A stretch of 64,000 nt of DNA, taken from NCBI RefSeq assembly GCF_018130065.1, contig NZ_JAFCME010000005.1, positions 248,001 to 312,000 on the forward strand, written 5' to 3'. The notes under the pieces are model-generated. The model was not told the DNA's origin, made no database searches, and saw nothing but the letters and a program-made list of their open reading frames with translations. The number at the start of each line of letters is the position of its first letter. Position 1 is the stretch's first letter. Both the position numbers and the translations under genes were made by a program. This document shows positions 1 through 8,949 of this stretch, in pieces. Origin of the DNA: Bradyrhizobium sp. AUGA SZCCT0158. GTDB taxonomy: Bacteria; Pseudomonadota; Alphaproteobacteria; Rhizobiales; Xanthobacteraceae.

Positions 1-1142
1 ATCGCGTCGATGTAGCGCAGCCGGCGTGGCTCCGGCAGGTCCGGCCGCCGCAACAGATCGACGGAGGCGCGGATCACGGTGAGCAGATTGTTGAAGTCAT
101 GCGCGACGCCGCCGGTGAGTTGCCCCAGCGCCTCGAGCCGCTGGCCATGCTTCAGCGCTTCCTCGGCCTCCTGCCGCTTGGCAGCCTCGGCATAAAGATG
201 CCGCGTTCGACGCAGGGCGAAAGCGAGCAGGAAAAACAACAGGGCGGTGGCCGGCGCGCCGAAGATGAGGTGCTGGCTGATGGTGGAGAACCAGCGCGCC
301 CGGATTGCCGACGTCTCAAGGCCGGCGCTGATATAGATCGGATATTCGGCGAGCCGCTGGTAGCCGAGGCGGCGCTCGATGCCGTCGGTCGGCGACGTCA
401 CGGTGATGAGGCCGGCCTTGGGGTTCGCCGCGATCTGCTGTCCGACCGGTCCTGAGAGGTCGAGCCGCGCTTCCTGATCGACGGTCGGAAAGCGCGCCAG
501 CACCGCGCCGTTGCTCAGGGCAAGCGCAAAGAAGCTGCCGGGCTCACGGCCGATCCGGGCGTAGAATTTCTCGAAATATTCCGGCAGTACCGACGCCTGG
601 ATCACACCGGCAAAGCTGCCGTCCTCGGTTTGCCGCCGCCGGCTGAAGCCGAAAAACGGCGCGCCCTGATAGGGCGGCCGCGGCGTCAGCGCCTCGCCAA
701 TATAGGTTCCGATGTCGCCGGCGACATGCGCGTTGAAATAATCCCGGTCCGAGAAGTCGATCTCGGGCGGGGGCATCACGAGGCTGTTGACGAGCGCGCG
801 GCCCCTGGCGTCGAAGATCCAGGTCGATTTCACCTGCGGCAGCGACCCGACAAGCTGCTTCAGCCGCTGATGCAGCGCTTCCTCGCGGGAAGTAATGCCG
901 GCGTCCGGAATGCCGCGGATCACCTCGGCGATTTCAGAGATGCTGCGGTCGATGGTCTCGAACACTTTCAGCGCGTGCTCGTGCACGACATCGAGCGAGC
1001 GTTCGATTTCCCGGTCGGCCGTCTCGTTGATCGAGATCCAGGAAATCGCGGATGCAAAGATGAACAGCGCCAGCGGGAGGGCCAGCGAGGCCGCCATCAT
1101 CCATTGCAGCAATCTCAGCGAATTGCGTTGTGCGGTCTGCAC
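1..1142 (-). CDS. Membrane sensor histidine kinase with Cache-type sensor (partial)
   Basis: The minus-strand frame is open from a GTG at 1142 to the window edge, about 380 codons, so the 3' end with the ATPase domain is missing. AGGAG lies 5 nt before the GTG. Residues about 12-33 form a first membrane helix. About residues 35-285 look like a periplasmic PDC/Cache sensor, with the FSDRDYF stretch typical of that fold. A second helix starts near residue 291, and a HisKA segment follows with the phosphorylatable His at about 348 in GGVAHDFNNLL. The HDFNN form is typical of hybrid or FixL-like kinases. It probably senses a small extracellular ligand and passes phosphate to an unseen regulator. 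It lies 120 bp downstream of sdhB in the same direction. The class is secure; the ligand is unknown. Confidence 0.85.
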   Translation of the reverse strand, partial: MQTAQRNSLRLLQWMMAASLALPLALFIFASAISWISINETADREIERSLDVVHEHALKVFETIDRSISEIAEVIRGIPDAGITSREEALHQRLKQLVGSLPQVKSTWIFDARGRALVNSLVMPPPEIDFSDRDYFNAHVAGDIGTYIGEALTPRPPYQGAPFFGFSRRRQTEDGSFAGVIQASVLPEYFEKFYARIGREPGSFFALALSNGAVLARFPTVDQEARLDLSGPVGQQIAANPKAGLITVTSPTDGIERRLGYQRLAEYPIYISAGLETSAIRARWFSTISQHLIFGAPATALLFFLLAFALRRTRHLYAEAAKRQEAEEALKHGQRLEALGQLTGGVAHDFNNLLTVIRASVDLLRRPDLPEPRRLRYIDA

Positions 1143-1262
1143 GGGCGCTCCTGCTCCGGAGCGAATCTTACGTCAAACCTGTAACGGAACAAAGCGGCGC
1201 AGAAGCTGAAACTTTGCCCGGTGCCGACCCGGCCGTTTACCGGGATACTCGGTACAAATTAG

Positions 1263-2045
1263 CTAAATTTGCCGCTCGACCAGCTTCAGCTTGAGCTCGG
1301 CGATGGCTTCCGACGGGTTGAGACCCTTCGGGCAGGCCTTGGCGCAGTTCATGATGGTGTGGCAGCGGTAGAGCCGGAACGGGTCTTCGAGATTGTCGAG
1401 CCGCTCGCCGGTGGCTTCATCGCGGGAATCGGTAACCCAGCGCGTCGCCTGCAGCAGCGCGGCGGGGCCCAGGAAGCGGTCGCTGTTCCACCAGTAGCTC
1501 GGGCACGAGGTCGAGCAGCAGGCGCACAGGATGCATTCGTAGAGGCCGTCGAGCTTTTCGCGGTCCTCGTGGCTCTGCTTCCATTCCTTCTGCGGCGTCG
1601 GCGTGGTGGTCTTCAGCCACGGCTCGATCGAGGCATATTGCGCATAGAAATTGGTCAGGTCAGGCACCAGGTCCTTGACGACAGGCTGGTGCGGCAGCGG
1701 GTTGACCTTGACCGCGCCGTCTTTGACGTCGTGCATCGACTTGGTGCAGGCCAGCGTGTTCTGGCCGTCGATGTTCATGGCGCAGGAACCGCAGACGCCT
1801 TCGCGGCAGGAGCGGCGGAAGGTCAGCGTCGGATCGATGTGGTTCTTGATCCAGATCAGGCCGTCGAGCACCATCGGACCGCATTCGCTGGTGTCGATAT
1901 GATAGGTGTCGACGCTCGGATTCTTGCCGTCGTCAGGATTCCAGCGATACACCCGAAACTCGCGCGTCTCGGTCGCGCCCGCCGGCTTCGGCCAGGTCTT
2001 GCCGCCGGTGATCTTGGAGTTCTTCGGAAGCGCGAATTCAACCAT
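1263..2045 (-). CDS. sdhB: Succinate dehydrogenase iron-sulfur subunit
   Basis: This 260-residue protein carries electrons from SdhA flavin to quinone within complex II on the inner membrane. The plant-type ferredoxin cysteines are C80, C85, C88 and C100 (CREGVCGSC). The C-terminal ferredoxin part has C171, C174, C177 and C181 for the 4Fe-4S and 3Fe-4S clusters, then C228, C234 and C238 ([12 protein letters not shown]). All expected ligands are present and the length is normal for alphaproteobacteria. It is the last gene of the sdhC-sdhD-sdhA-sdhB run. Unlike the others it is separated from its upstream neighbour, by 112 bp that hold a palindromic repeat. Confidence 0.98.
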   Translation of the reverse strand: MVEFALPKNSKITGGKTWPKPAGATETREFRVYRWNPDDGKNPSVDTYHIDTSECGPMVLDGLIWIKNHIDPTLTFRRSCREGVCGSCAMNIDGQNTLACTKSMHDVKDGAVKVNPLPHQPVVKDLVPDLTNFYAQYASIEPWLKTTTPTPQKEWKQSHEDREKLDGLYECILCACCSTSCPSYWWNSDRFLGPAALLQATRWVTDSRDEATGERLDNLEDPFRLYRCHTIMNCAKACPKGLNPSEAIAELKLKLVERQI

Positions 2046-2060
2046 TCCTCTAACCTTTCG

Positions 2061-2140
2061 TCATTCCGGGGCGATGCGTCAGCATCGAACCCGGAATCTC
2101 GAGATTCCAGGTCTGGTCCTTCGGACCATCCCGGAATGAC
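2061..2140. repeat. Palindromic intergenic repeat between sdhA and sdhB
   Basis: The outer arms GTCATTCCGGG and CCCGGAATGAC are inverted copies about 80 bp apart. Inner hairpins include GATGCGTCAGCATC and GGTCCTTCGGACC. A related copy with similar arms occurs at 40917-41040. It lies inside the sdh operon and could act as a processing or stability element in the mRNA. Confidence 0.8.
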
Positions 2141-2157
2141 GGCTGCTTTTGTTCTGA

Positions 2158-3999
2158 TCAATACACCCGCGCCTTCGGCGGGATGTACTGCACGTCGTTG
2201 GTCATCGTGTAGTCGTGCACCGGGCGGTAGTCGATCGTGGTCTTGCCACGCCCGTCGATCCACGCCAGCGTGTGCTTCATCCAGTTCTTGTCGTCGCGTT
2301 CGGCGAAATCCTCGCGGGCGTGGGCGCCGCGGCTCTCGGTGCGGTTGGCCGCCGAGTCCATCGTCACCACCGCCTGCACGATCAGATTGTCGAATTCGAG
2401 GGTTTCGACCAGGTCGGAGTTCCAGACCAGCGAGCGGTCCGTGGTCGCGACGTCGCCGATGCCGCCATGCACCTTGTGGATCAGGTTCTGGCCTTCGCTC
2501 AGGACTTCGCCGGTCCGGAACACGGCGCAATTGCTCTGCATCACATGCTGCATGCTGTCGCGCAGTTTTGCGGTCGGCGTGCCGCCGGAGGCGTAGCGAT
2601 AATGATCGAGCCGGCCGAGCGCCAGTTCGGCGGAGTCCGCCGGCAGCTCCGGCTGCTTGCCGTTCGCGGTCAGTTTCTCGGCGCAACGCAGCGCCGCGGA
2701 GCGGCCGAACACGACGAGGTCGATCAGCGAGTTGGAGCCGAGCCGGTTGGCGCCGTGCACGGAGACGCAGGCGGCTTCACCGAGCGCCATCAGGCCGGGC
2801 ACGGTGGCGTTGTCGTCGCCGTCCCGCTTGGTCAGCACTTCGCCGTGATAATTGGTGGGGATGCCGCCCATATTGTAGTGCACGGTCGGCGTGATCGGGA
2901 TCGGCTCGCGGGTGACGTCGACATTGGCGAAGATCTTCGCCGATTCGGAGATGCCCGGCAGTCTTTCCTGCAGCACCTTGGGATCGAGATGATCGAGGTG
3001 CAGATAGATGTGGTCCTTTTTCTTGCCGACGCCGCGGCCTTCGCGCATTTCGATGGTCATCGCGCGCGAGACCACGTCGCGCGAGGCGAGGTCCTTGGCT
3101 GATGGAGCATAGCGCTCCATGAAGCGCTCGCCCTCGGAATTGACGAGATAGCCGCCTTCGCCGCGCGCACCTTCGGTAACGAGGCAGCCCGAACCATAGA
3201 TGCCGGTCGGATGGAACTGGATGAACTCCATGTCCTGCAGCGGCAGGCCGGCGCGCAGCGCCATCGCGCCGCCGTCACCGGTACAGGTATGCGCCGAGGT
3301 GCAGGAGGCGTAGGCGCGGCCGTAGCCGCCAGTGGCGAGGATCGTGGTCTGGGCGCGGAACCGATGCAGCGTGCCGTCGTCGAGCTTGAGCGCGATCACG
3401 CCGCGGCAGACGCCCTGGTCGTCCATGATGAGGTCGATGGCGAAGAACTCGATGTAGAATTCGGCGGCGTGGCGCAGCGCCTGGCCGTACATCGTGTGCA
3501 GCATGGCGTGACCGGTGCGGTCGGCGGCGGCGCAGGTACGCTGGGCCTGGCCCTTGCCGAAATCCATCGTCATGCCGCCGAACGGGCGCTGGTAGATCTT
3601 GCCGTCTTCGGTGCGCGAGAACGGCACGCCCCAATGTTCGAGCTCGTAGACCGCCTCGGGCGCGTTGCGCACCATGTATTCGATGGCGTCCTGGTCGCCG
3701 AGCCAGTCCGACCCCTTGACGGTGTCGTACATGTGCCAGCGCCAATCGTCCTTGTGCATGTTGCCGAGCGCCGCCGAAATGCCGCCCTGCGCGGCGACCG
3801 TGTGCGAGCGGGTCGGGAATACTTTTGTGATGCAGGCGGTGCGCAGGCCCGCCTCGGAGCAGCCGACCACGGCGCGCAAGCCGGCGCCGCCGGCGCCGAC
3901 CACCACCACATCATAGGTGTGGTCTTCGATCGGATAGGCTTTTCCGTTGGTCGCAGGACCACTGCCGTTGGTGGCCTTGCCGTTACCTTCAGAGGCCAT
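2158..3999 (-). CDS. sdhA: Succinate dehydrogenase flavoprotein subunit
   Basis: This 613-residue subunit oxidises succinate to fumarate. The FAD-binding GAGGAG is at residues 35-40, and H66 in [10 protein letters not shown] is the expected covalent FAD attachment site. The substrate-site stretch HPTGIYGSG and the C-terminal [11 protein letters not shown] motif are present. GGGAG precedes the ATG by about 8 nt. The first 22 residues are a Gly/Asn/Ala-rich extension not needed by the fold. The gene starts 3 nt after the sdhD stop, so it is translationally close to the membrane anchors. Confidence 0.98.
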   Translation of the reverse strand: MASEGNGKATNGSGPATNGKAYPIEDHTYDVVVVGAGGAGLRAVVGCSEAGLRTACITKVFPTRSHTVAAQGGISAALGNMHKDDWRWHMYDTVKGSDWLGDQDAIEYMVRNAPEAVYELEHWGVPFSRTEDGKIYQRPFGGMTMDFGKGQAQRTCAAADRTGHAMLHTMYGQALRHAAEFYIEFFAIDLIMDDQGVCRGVIALKLDDGTLHRFRAQTTILATGGYGRAYASCTSAHTCTGDGGAMALRAGLPLQDMEFIQFHPTGIYGSGCLVTEGARGEGGYLVNSEGERFMERYAPSAKDLASRDVVSRAMTIEMREGRGVGKKKDHIYLHLDHLDPKVLQERLPGISESAKIFANVDVTREPIPITPTVHYNMGGIPTNYHGEVLTKRDGDDNATVPGLMALGEAACVSVHGANRLGSNSLIDLVVFGRSAALRCAEKLTANGKQPELPADSAELALGRLDHYRYASGGTPTAKLRDSMQHVMQSNCAVFRTGEVLSEGQNLIHKVHGGIGDVATTDRSLVWNSDLVETLEFDNLIVQAVVTMDSAANRTESRGAHAREDFAERDDKNWMKHTLAWIDGRGKTTIDYRPVHDYTMTNDVQYIPPKARVY

Positions 4000-4002
4000 G
4001 GG

Positions 4003-4401
4003 CTAAACTCCCGATGACATTTTGAGGATCGCGTAAATCGAGGCGAGCGCCACCGCGATACAGAAGAAATTATTGGCCATCACGCTGGCGAGCTTGATCT
4101 TCTCATTGTGCACATAGTCTTCGATCACGACCTGCATGCCGATCTTCATGTGCCAGGCACTGGCGAGGATGAAGAGCAGCATGATGATCGCGATGGGCAC
4201 CGAGCTGAAGATTTGCTTGGCACCCGCCTGGTTGCTGCCGAGCAGCATCAAGACCACCACGATGACAGGGACGATCAGCAGCGTCATCGCCACCGCAGTG
4301 AGGCGCTGACGCCAGAAATCGGAAGTGCCGGAATGCGAGGAGCCGAGGGCGCGGACGCGCGCGAGCGGCGTGCGCATGGAAGGCGATTTGGGCGCGTTCA
4401 T
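4003..4401 (-). CDS. sdhD: Succinate dehydrogenase membrane anchor subunit
   Basis: This 132-residue protein has three predicted membrane helices after a basic N-terminus. The HMKIGMQVVIEDYVH stretch is the signature of alphaproteobacterial SdhD and carries the histidine expected near the heme b and quinone site. Its ATG overlaps the sdhC stop by 4 nt (ATGA), indicating coupled translation. With SdhC it anchors SdhAB to the inner membrane and forms the quinone pocket. Confidence 0.95.
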   Translation of the reverse strand: MNAPKSPSMRTPLARVRALGSSHSGTSDFWRQRLTAVAMTLLIVPVIVVVLMLLGSNQAGAKQIFSSVPIAIIMLLFILASAWHMKIGMQVVIEDYVHNEKIKLASVMANNFFCIAVALASIYAILKMSSGV

Positions 4402-4799
4402 CGTCCGCCTCCGATGGTCATGTAGGCGATGATCCAGACCAGGATGGTCAGCGAAATGCCGCCGATCAGCGCGCCCCAGGTCAGGGCCTCGCGCTCATTG
4501 GCCTTGAAGCCGTAGCCGAGGTCCCAGACCAGGTGCCGGAGCCCGGACAGCAAATGATGCATCAGCGCCCAAGTGTAACCGAACACGATCAGCTTGCCGA
4601 TGAAGCTGCCGGTAAAAGCCTGCACATTGGCGTAGGCGCCGGGGCCCGAAGCGGCGGCGATCAGCCACCAGGCCAGCAGCAGGGTTCCAAAATACAGCGC
4701 CACGCCGGTGGCGCGGTGGACGATGGACAGCGCCATCGTCAGCGTCCAGCGGTAGGTCTGCAGATGGGGAGAAAGCGGTCGTTCGATCCTGGCGGTCAT
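4398..4799 (-). CDS. sdhC: Succinate dehydrogenase cytochrome b556 subunit
   Basis: This 133-residue, three-helix anchor protein has the family signatures RPLSPHLQTYR at 7-17 and HHLLSGLRHLVWD at 81-93. H89 or its neighbours are the expected heme b ligand. It is the first gene of the sdhCDAB operon, so the operon promoter should lie in the 4800-5310 gap shared with the divergent TSUP gene. Confidence 0.96.
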   Translation of the reverse strand: MTARIERPLSPHLQTYRWTLTMALSIVHRATGVALYFGTLLLAWWLIAAASGPGAYANVQAFTGSFIGKLIVFGYTWALMHHLLSGLRHLVWDLGYGFKANEREALTWGALIGGISLTILVWIIAYMTIGGGR

Positions 4800-5310
4800 C
4801 GGCGGCTTTGAAGTTGGCGGGACGTGGTGCGGCCCATCGGGGATCGCGTTAAAGCAATTCTATTTACGTAGTCGAACCAGCGAGCGCAACGATCAAATGC
4901 CACGAAATCGAACGGTCGTTCATTACTAGATCAAGGATGAAACGAGGGCGATCAGCGGCTTGGTATACCACGCCTGCGATCGCTCACAGAAAGAACGAAT
5001 CATCGTTCGTTTGTTGTGGTGAGCTGTCGCCGCCAGCGCGTATAAAGGGGTCGGCGGTGGCGTGACCGGCGGCCCGAGGTCGTGGCGCGGACGGCGTCCC
5101 TTCGCGGCCGTTCCCGAGCGCGTTCAGGCTATTCCCGCAGAGCCGACCGGATATGCGAATCCAGCGCACGCCCTGGCCGCGCGTCCCGGTCCCGACGCTG
5201 CATTTCAAGCCCTGCATTTGATCGCAAGAGCTGCCGCCAGCGCGGCGATGGTCGCGCCCCGATTCGTCGGGTAACGCTGCGGTGTTCCTCAACGTGCAGG
5301 CGGGATTGTG
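4800..5310. promoter_or_regulatory. Divergent intergenic region, sdhC and TSUP permease, with dyads
   Basis: This is 511 bp with no convincing gene. It contains two short inverted repeats with the same arms: GAACG-GT-CGTTC at 4910-4921 and GAACGA-ATCA-TCGTTC at 4993-5008. They resemble binding sites of a dimeric, perhaps TetR-type, repressor. An asymmetric TAAAG-CAA-TTCTA at 4850-4862 lies close to sdhC and resembles a degraded Irr-type dyad. I cannot place the promoters with confidence. From about 5020 to 5310 I see only high-GC sequence without features. Confidence 0.4.
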
Positions 5311-6159
5311 ATGGCCGGACTTAATCTCGTCGAGCTTGTCGAACTGGCGCTGATGCTGGTTGCGGTCGGCGCGGTGTCGGGGTTTTTCGCCGGCATCTTC
5401 GGGATCGGCGGCGGCGCGATCCTGGTGCCGGTGTTCTATGAGTGTTTCCGGCTCGCGGGCGTGCCGCTGGATGTGCGGATGCCGCTCTGCATCGGCACCT
5501 CGCTTGCCATCATCATTCCGACCTCGATCCGTTCGTTTCGCGCCCATCACGCCCGCGGCGCGGTTGATCTGGGCGTGCTCAAACTGTGGTGGCTGCCGAT
5601 CATCATCGGCGTCATCGCCGGCAGCATCACCGCGCGTTACGCGCCCGAGCGGCTGTTCAAGATCGTCTTCGTCGGCGTGGCATGGTCGGCCGCCGCGCGG
5701 CTGCTGCTGGCGCGCGACAACTGGAAATTCGGCGACGACATCCCCAAGGGCCCGCTGATGCGGCTCTATGGTTTCTTCATCGGTCTGCTGTCGACCCTGA
5801 TGGGGGTCGGCGGCGGCCTGTTCGCCAATCTTCTGATGACGTTCTATGGCCGTCCCATTCATCAGGCGGTCGCGACCTCCTCGGCGCTGGCGGTGCTGAT
5901 CTCGATCCCCGGCGCGCTCGGCTACATCTATGCCGGCTGGCCCGCGGCGGCACGCTACCCGGACGTCACCGCGCTGCAGCTGCCGTTCGCGATCGGCTTC
6001 GTCTCGCTGATCGGCGCCCTGCTTGTGATGCCGACCAGTCTTCTCACCGCGCCGCTCGGCGTGCGCGCGGCGCATGCGATGTCAAAGCGCAACCTGGAGA
6101 TCGCGTTCGGCTGTTATCTCTTCATTGTCGGCAGCCGGTTTGTGATAAGCCTGCTGTAG
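5311..6159 (+). CDS. TSUP (TauE/SafE) family membrane permease
   Basis: This protein of about 282 residues has eight or so hydrophobic segments. The paired glycine-rich motifs expected of the family are GIFGIGGGAILVP in the N-terminal half and LMGVGGGLFANLL in the C-terminal half. TSUP proteins export or import small sulfur-containing or carboxylate anions; the substrate here cannot be read from sequence. An ATG at 5311 directly follows a GTG at 5308, and neither has a strong ribosome-binding site, so the start is uncertain by one codon. The gene is divergent from sdhCDAB. Confidence 0.88.
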   Translation: MAGLNLVELVELALMLVAVGAVSGFFAGIFGIGGGAILVPVFYECFRLAGVPLDVRMPLCIGTSLAIIIPTSIRSFRAHHARGAVDLGVLKLWWLPIIIGVIAGSITARYAPERLFKIVFVGVAWSAAARLLLARDNWKFGDDIPKGPLMRLYGFFIGLLSTLMGVGGGLFANLLMTFYGRPIHQAVATSSALAVLISIPGALGYIYAGWPAAARYPDVTALQLPFAIGFVSLIGALLVMPTSLLTAPLGVRAAHAMSKRNLEIAFGCYLFIVGSRFVISLL

Positions 6160-6176
6160 GAAACATCATCGACATC

Positions 6177-6194
6177 GGCGCGCGTTCGCGCGCC
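6177..6194. terminator. Perfect GC hairpin after the TSUP gene
   Basis: GGCGCGCG-TT-CGCGCGCC is an 8-bp perfect stem starting 18 nt after the TSUP stop. No T-tract follows, so it may be a weak terminator or only a stabilising 3' hairpin. Confidence 0.4.
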
Positions 6195-6195
6195 C

Positions 6196-6291
6196 TCAGC
6201 GGTTCAAGGCGACTTCCCTGAACGCCTTGACGAGCGGGGCTTCCAGCTTGCTGTGCATGGAGCCCAGAATTTCATAGGCGCAGGCGCCGCC
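6196..6291 (-). pseudogene. Possible C-terminal gene remnant
   Basis: A minus-strand stretch of 31 sense codons, bounded upstream by a TGA and ended by a TGA, reads like a protein tail (for example EILGSMHSKLEAP then LVKAFREVALNR). It has no proper start or ribosome-binding site. The codon choice and amphipathic ending suggest a leftover from a deleted gene, but chance cannot be excluded. I do not recognise the family. Confidence 0.25.
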
Positions 6292-6313
6292 TCACCCGGA
6301 CAGGCGACGGCTA

Positions 6314-7840
6314 CTATTTTGCGTAAATCTTTGCGTAAGTATCCCGCAGTATATTCTTCTGCACCTTGCCCATCGCGTTGCGCGGCAGTTCGTCGACGAC
6401 AAAGACGCGCTTCGGCATCTTGAATTTTGCAAGACGCCCGTCGAGCGCTTGCAGCACCGAGGCTTCGCTGATGTCGGCGCCCTTGTTGCAGACCACGACC
6501 GCGGTGACGCCTTCGCCGAAGTCCGCATGCGGCACGCCGATCACGGCGGATTCGATCACGCCCGGCATGGCGTCGATCTCACTCTCGATTTCCTTCGGGT
6601 AGACGTTGAAGCCGCCGGAGATCACCAGATCCTTGCCGCGGCCGAGAATGTGCACATAGCCCTTGTCGTCGATCTTGCCGAGATCGCCGGTGATGAAGAA
6701 GCCGTCGTCGCGGAACTCGGCCTTTGTCTTCTCCGGCATCCGCCAGTAGCCCTTGAACACGTTCGGGCCCTTGACCTCGATCATCCCAATAGTGTCGCGC
6801 GCCAGTTCCTTGGCGGTCTCGGGGTCGGTGACGCGCACCGAGACGCCGGGCAAGGGAAGGCCGACGGCGCCGGGCACGCGGTCGCCGTCATAGGGGTTGG
6901 AGGTGTTCATGTTGGTTTCGGTCATGCCGTAGCGCTCGAGGATGGCAAAACCTGTTCGAGCCGACCATTCGCGGTGGGTGTCGGCGAGCAGCGGCGCGGA
7001 GCCCGAAATGAACAGCCGCATGTGCCTAGTGGAGTCTTTGGTCAGCGCCGGGCTCTGCAGCAGCCGCGTGTAGAAGGTCGGCACTCCCATCAGCACGGTC
7101 GAGCGCGCCATCAGCTTGATGATCAGTTCGGGATCGAGCTTCGGCAGGAAGATCATCGAAGCGCGCGCGAACAGCGTGACGTTGCTGGCCACGAACAGGC
7201 CGTGGGTGTGATAGATCGGCAGCGCGTGGATCAGCACATCGTCCCTGGTGAAGCGCCAATAATCGACCAGCGAGAGCGAGTTCGAGGCGAGATTGTCGTG
7301 CGTCAGCATCGCGCCCTTGGAACGCCCCGTGGTGCCCGACGTGTAGAGGATCGCGGCGAGGTCGTCGCTGGCGCGGGCGACGGTTGCGAACGAAGCGTCC
7401 GCCCTGGCGGCGGCGTCCGTCAGCGTTCCCTTGCCGTTGGCATCGAGCGTTTCGACCCTGGCGTTGACCTTGGCCGCGATCACGCCGATGCCCTCAGCCT
7501 TGGAGGGGTCGCACACCACCAGCGACGGCTCCGCGTCGGTGATGAAATATTCCAGCTCGTTCAGCGTATAGGCGGTGTTGAGCGGCAGATACACCGCGCC
7601 TGATCGTACCGTGGCGAGATAGAGCACCAGCGCCGGCACGGATTTTTCGGTCTGCGCCGCCACGCGGTCGCCCGGCTTGACGCCCCTCGCGACCAGCACA
7701 TTCGCCATCTGGCCGGCGCGGGCGATCAGATCGGCATAGCTGATGCGCGTGCCGTCGAACATCTCGATCGCGAGCCGGGCGGGATCGTCGAGCTTGTCGA
7801 ACAGGCGGGAAAACAGGTTGGCGCTGGCGGTGGTGTTCAT
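6314..7840 (-). CDS. matB: Malonyl-CoA synthetase (AMP-forming)
   Basis: This 508-residue acyl-adenylate enzyme should join malonate and CoA with ATP in the cytosol. The nucleotide loop YTSGTTGRSKG, the adenylate motif YGMTETNMNTSNPYDG, the GDLGKID hinge region and the C-terminal lysine in PRNAMGKVQKN are all present. The TETNMNTSNPYDGDRVPG stretch is what I associate with rhizobial MatB rather than general acyl-CoA synthetases. The ATG at 7840 follows a purine-rich CAGGGA, so the longer TTG frame start is rejected. The usual partner matA (malonyl-CoA decarboxylase) is not in this window. An SDR gene diverges 86 bp away. Confidence 0.88.
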   Translation of the reverse strand: MNTTASANLFSRLFDKLDDPARLAIEMFDGTRISYADLIARAGQMANVLVARGVKPGDRVAAQTEKSVPALVLYLATVRSGAVYLPLNTAYTLNELEYFITDAEPSLVVCDPSKAEGIGVIAAKVNARVETLDANGKGTLTDAAARADASFATVARASDDLAAILYTSGTTGRSKGAMLTHDNLASNSLSLVDYWRFTRDDVLIHALPIYHTHGLFVASNVTLFARASMIFLPKLDPELIIKLMARSTVLMGVPTFYTRLLQSPALTKDSTRHMRLFISGSAPLLADTHREWSARTGFAILERYGMTETNMNTSNPYDGDRVPGAVGLPLPGVSVRVTDPETAKELARDTIGMIEVKGPNVFKGYWRMPEKTKAEFRDDGFFITGDLGKIDDKGYVHILGRGKDLVISGGFNVYPKEIESEIDAMPGVIESAVIGVPHADFGEGVTAVVVCNKGADISEASVLQALDGRLAKFKMPKRVFVVDELPRNAMGKVQKNILRDTYAKIYAK

Positions 7841-7926
7841 GCAACATTCCCTGAGGGGCAATGGCCGGAGTTTTCGCCGGCTGGATTAGCAAAAACGCCC
7901 CTCACAAAGCAACGGAGACAGTTTGC

Positions 7927-8688
7927 ATGTCAAATAATGGGAAACGCGTGGCCTGGGTGACGGGCGGTGGCACGGGAATCGGTGAATCCGGCGCGGAGCA
8001 TCTCGCGGCGGACGGCTGGACCGTCGTGGTTTCGGGACGCCGCCAGGCCGAGCTGGACCGGGTCGTGGCCAACATCACCAAAAAGGGCGGCGAGGCCGAG
8101 GCGATCGCGCTCGATGTCAGCAACAGGGCCGACGTCAACAAGGTCGCCGACCAGATCCTCGCCAAGCACGGCCGGATCGACCTCCTGGTTAACAGTGCCG
8201 GCGTCAACGTACCGAAGCGGAGCTGGGCGGATGTGGAACCGGAGGGCTGGGACAAGGTCGTCAATATCAACCTCAACGGCGTCATGTTCTGCATGCACGC
8301 CGTGCTGCCGGCGATGCGCAAGCAGCAGGATGGCTGCATCATCAACGTCGCGTCCTGGGCCGGTCGTCATGTCTCGAAGATGACGGGCCCGGCCTACACC
8401 ACCACCAAGCATGCGGTGCTGGCGCTGACCCATTCCTTCAACATGGACGAATGCGTCAACGGCCTGCGCGCCTGCTGTCTGTCGCCCGGCGAGGTCGCAA
8501 CCCCGATCCTGAAATCGCGCCCGGTGCCGCCGAACGAAACCGAGCTGGCGAAGATGCTGCAGCCCGAGGATTGCGGCCGCACCATCGCGTTCGTCGCCAG
8601 CCTGCCGCCGCGCGTCTGCGTCAACGAGATCCTGATCAGCCCGACACATAATCGCGGCTTCATCCAGACGCCGGCGAGCAATGATTAG
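7927..8688 (+). CDS. Short-chain dehydrogenase/reductase
   Basis: This 253-residue Rossmann oxidoreductase has the TGGGTGIG cofactor loop near residue 12, an NSAG variant of the NNAG motif, and the catalytic YxxxK as YTTTK, with the usual serine upstream (NVASWAG). Family members reduce carbonyls or oxidise alcohols with NAD(P)H. The SGRR segment after the second beta strand suggests an NADP(H) preference, which is an inference. GGAG lies about 9 nt before the ATG at 7927; the longer frame has no ribosome-binding site. It diverges from matB, so a shared control region is likely, but its substrate is unknown. Confidence 0.88.
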   Translation: MSNNGKRVAWVTGGGTGIGESGAEHLAADGWTVVVSGRRQAELDRVVANITKKGGEAEAIALDVSNRADVNKVADQILAKHGRIDLLVNSAGVNVPKRSWADVEPEGWDKVVNINLNGVMFCMHAVLPAMRKQQDGCIINVASWAGRHVSKMTGPAYTTTKHAVLALTHSFNMDECVNGLRACCLSPGEVATPILKSRPVPPNETELAKMLQPEDCGRTIAFVASLPPRVCVNEILISPTHNRGFIQTPASND

Positions 8689-8691
8689 TTC

Positions 8692-8785
8692 TTGGTAGGG
8701 TGGGCAGAGCGCAGCGTGCCACCATCTTTTTATGACGCCAAACTGTGGTGGGCACGGCGCAAACGCGCCTTTGCCCACCCTACAA
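8692..8785. repeat. Palindromic intergenic repeat (GTAGGGTGGGC class)
   Basis: The arms TGGTAGGGTGGGCA and TGCCCACCCTACA are inverted copies, with an inner pair around GTGCCACCA and TGGTGGGCAC. It begins 3 nt after the SDR stop and could act as its 3' structure. I see no second copy of this class in the window. Confidence 0.75.
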
Positions 8786-8949
8786 GTTTTCGGCTTACAC
8801 TTGAGCCCCGACCGTTGCGCCCGTATACTCACAACTCTCGCGCGACTGGCGATCGCAGATGGGGCACCATCGGGAAGCGCGAGGTATTCAGCCGCGCGCC
8901 TGGGCAATCGGAAAAAATCCGATCCACCTTCAGATGAAGGAGCGGCCCA

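Noticed and set aside
5062..5274. A 70-codon frame upstream of the TSUP gene
   Set aside because: No ribosome-binding site, random composition, and it lies in the probable promoter region.
6177..6194. GC hairpin as a recombination or att site
   Set aside because: It is a simple 8-bp stem with no duplicated flank or integrase gene nearby.
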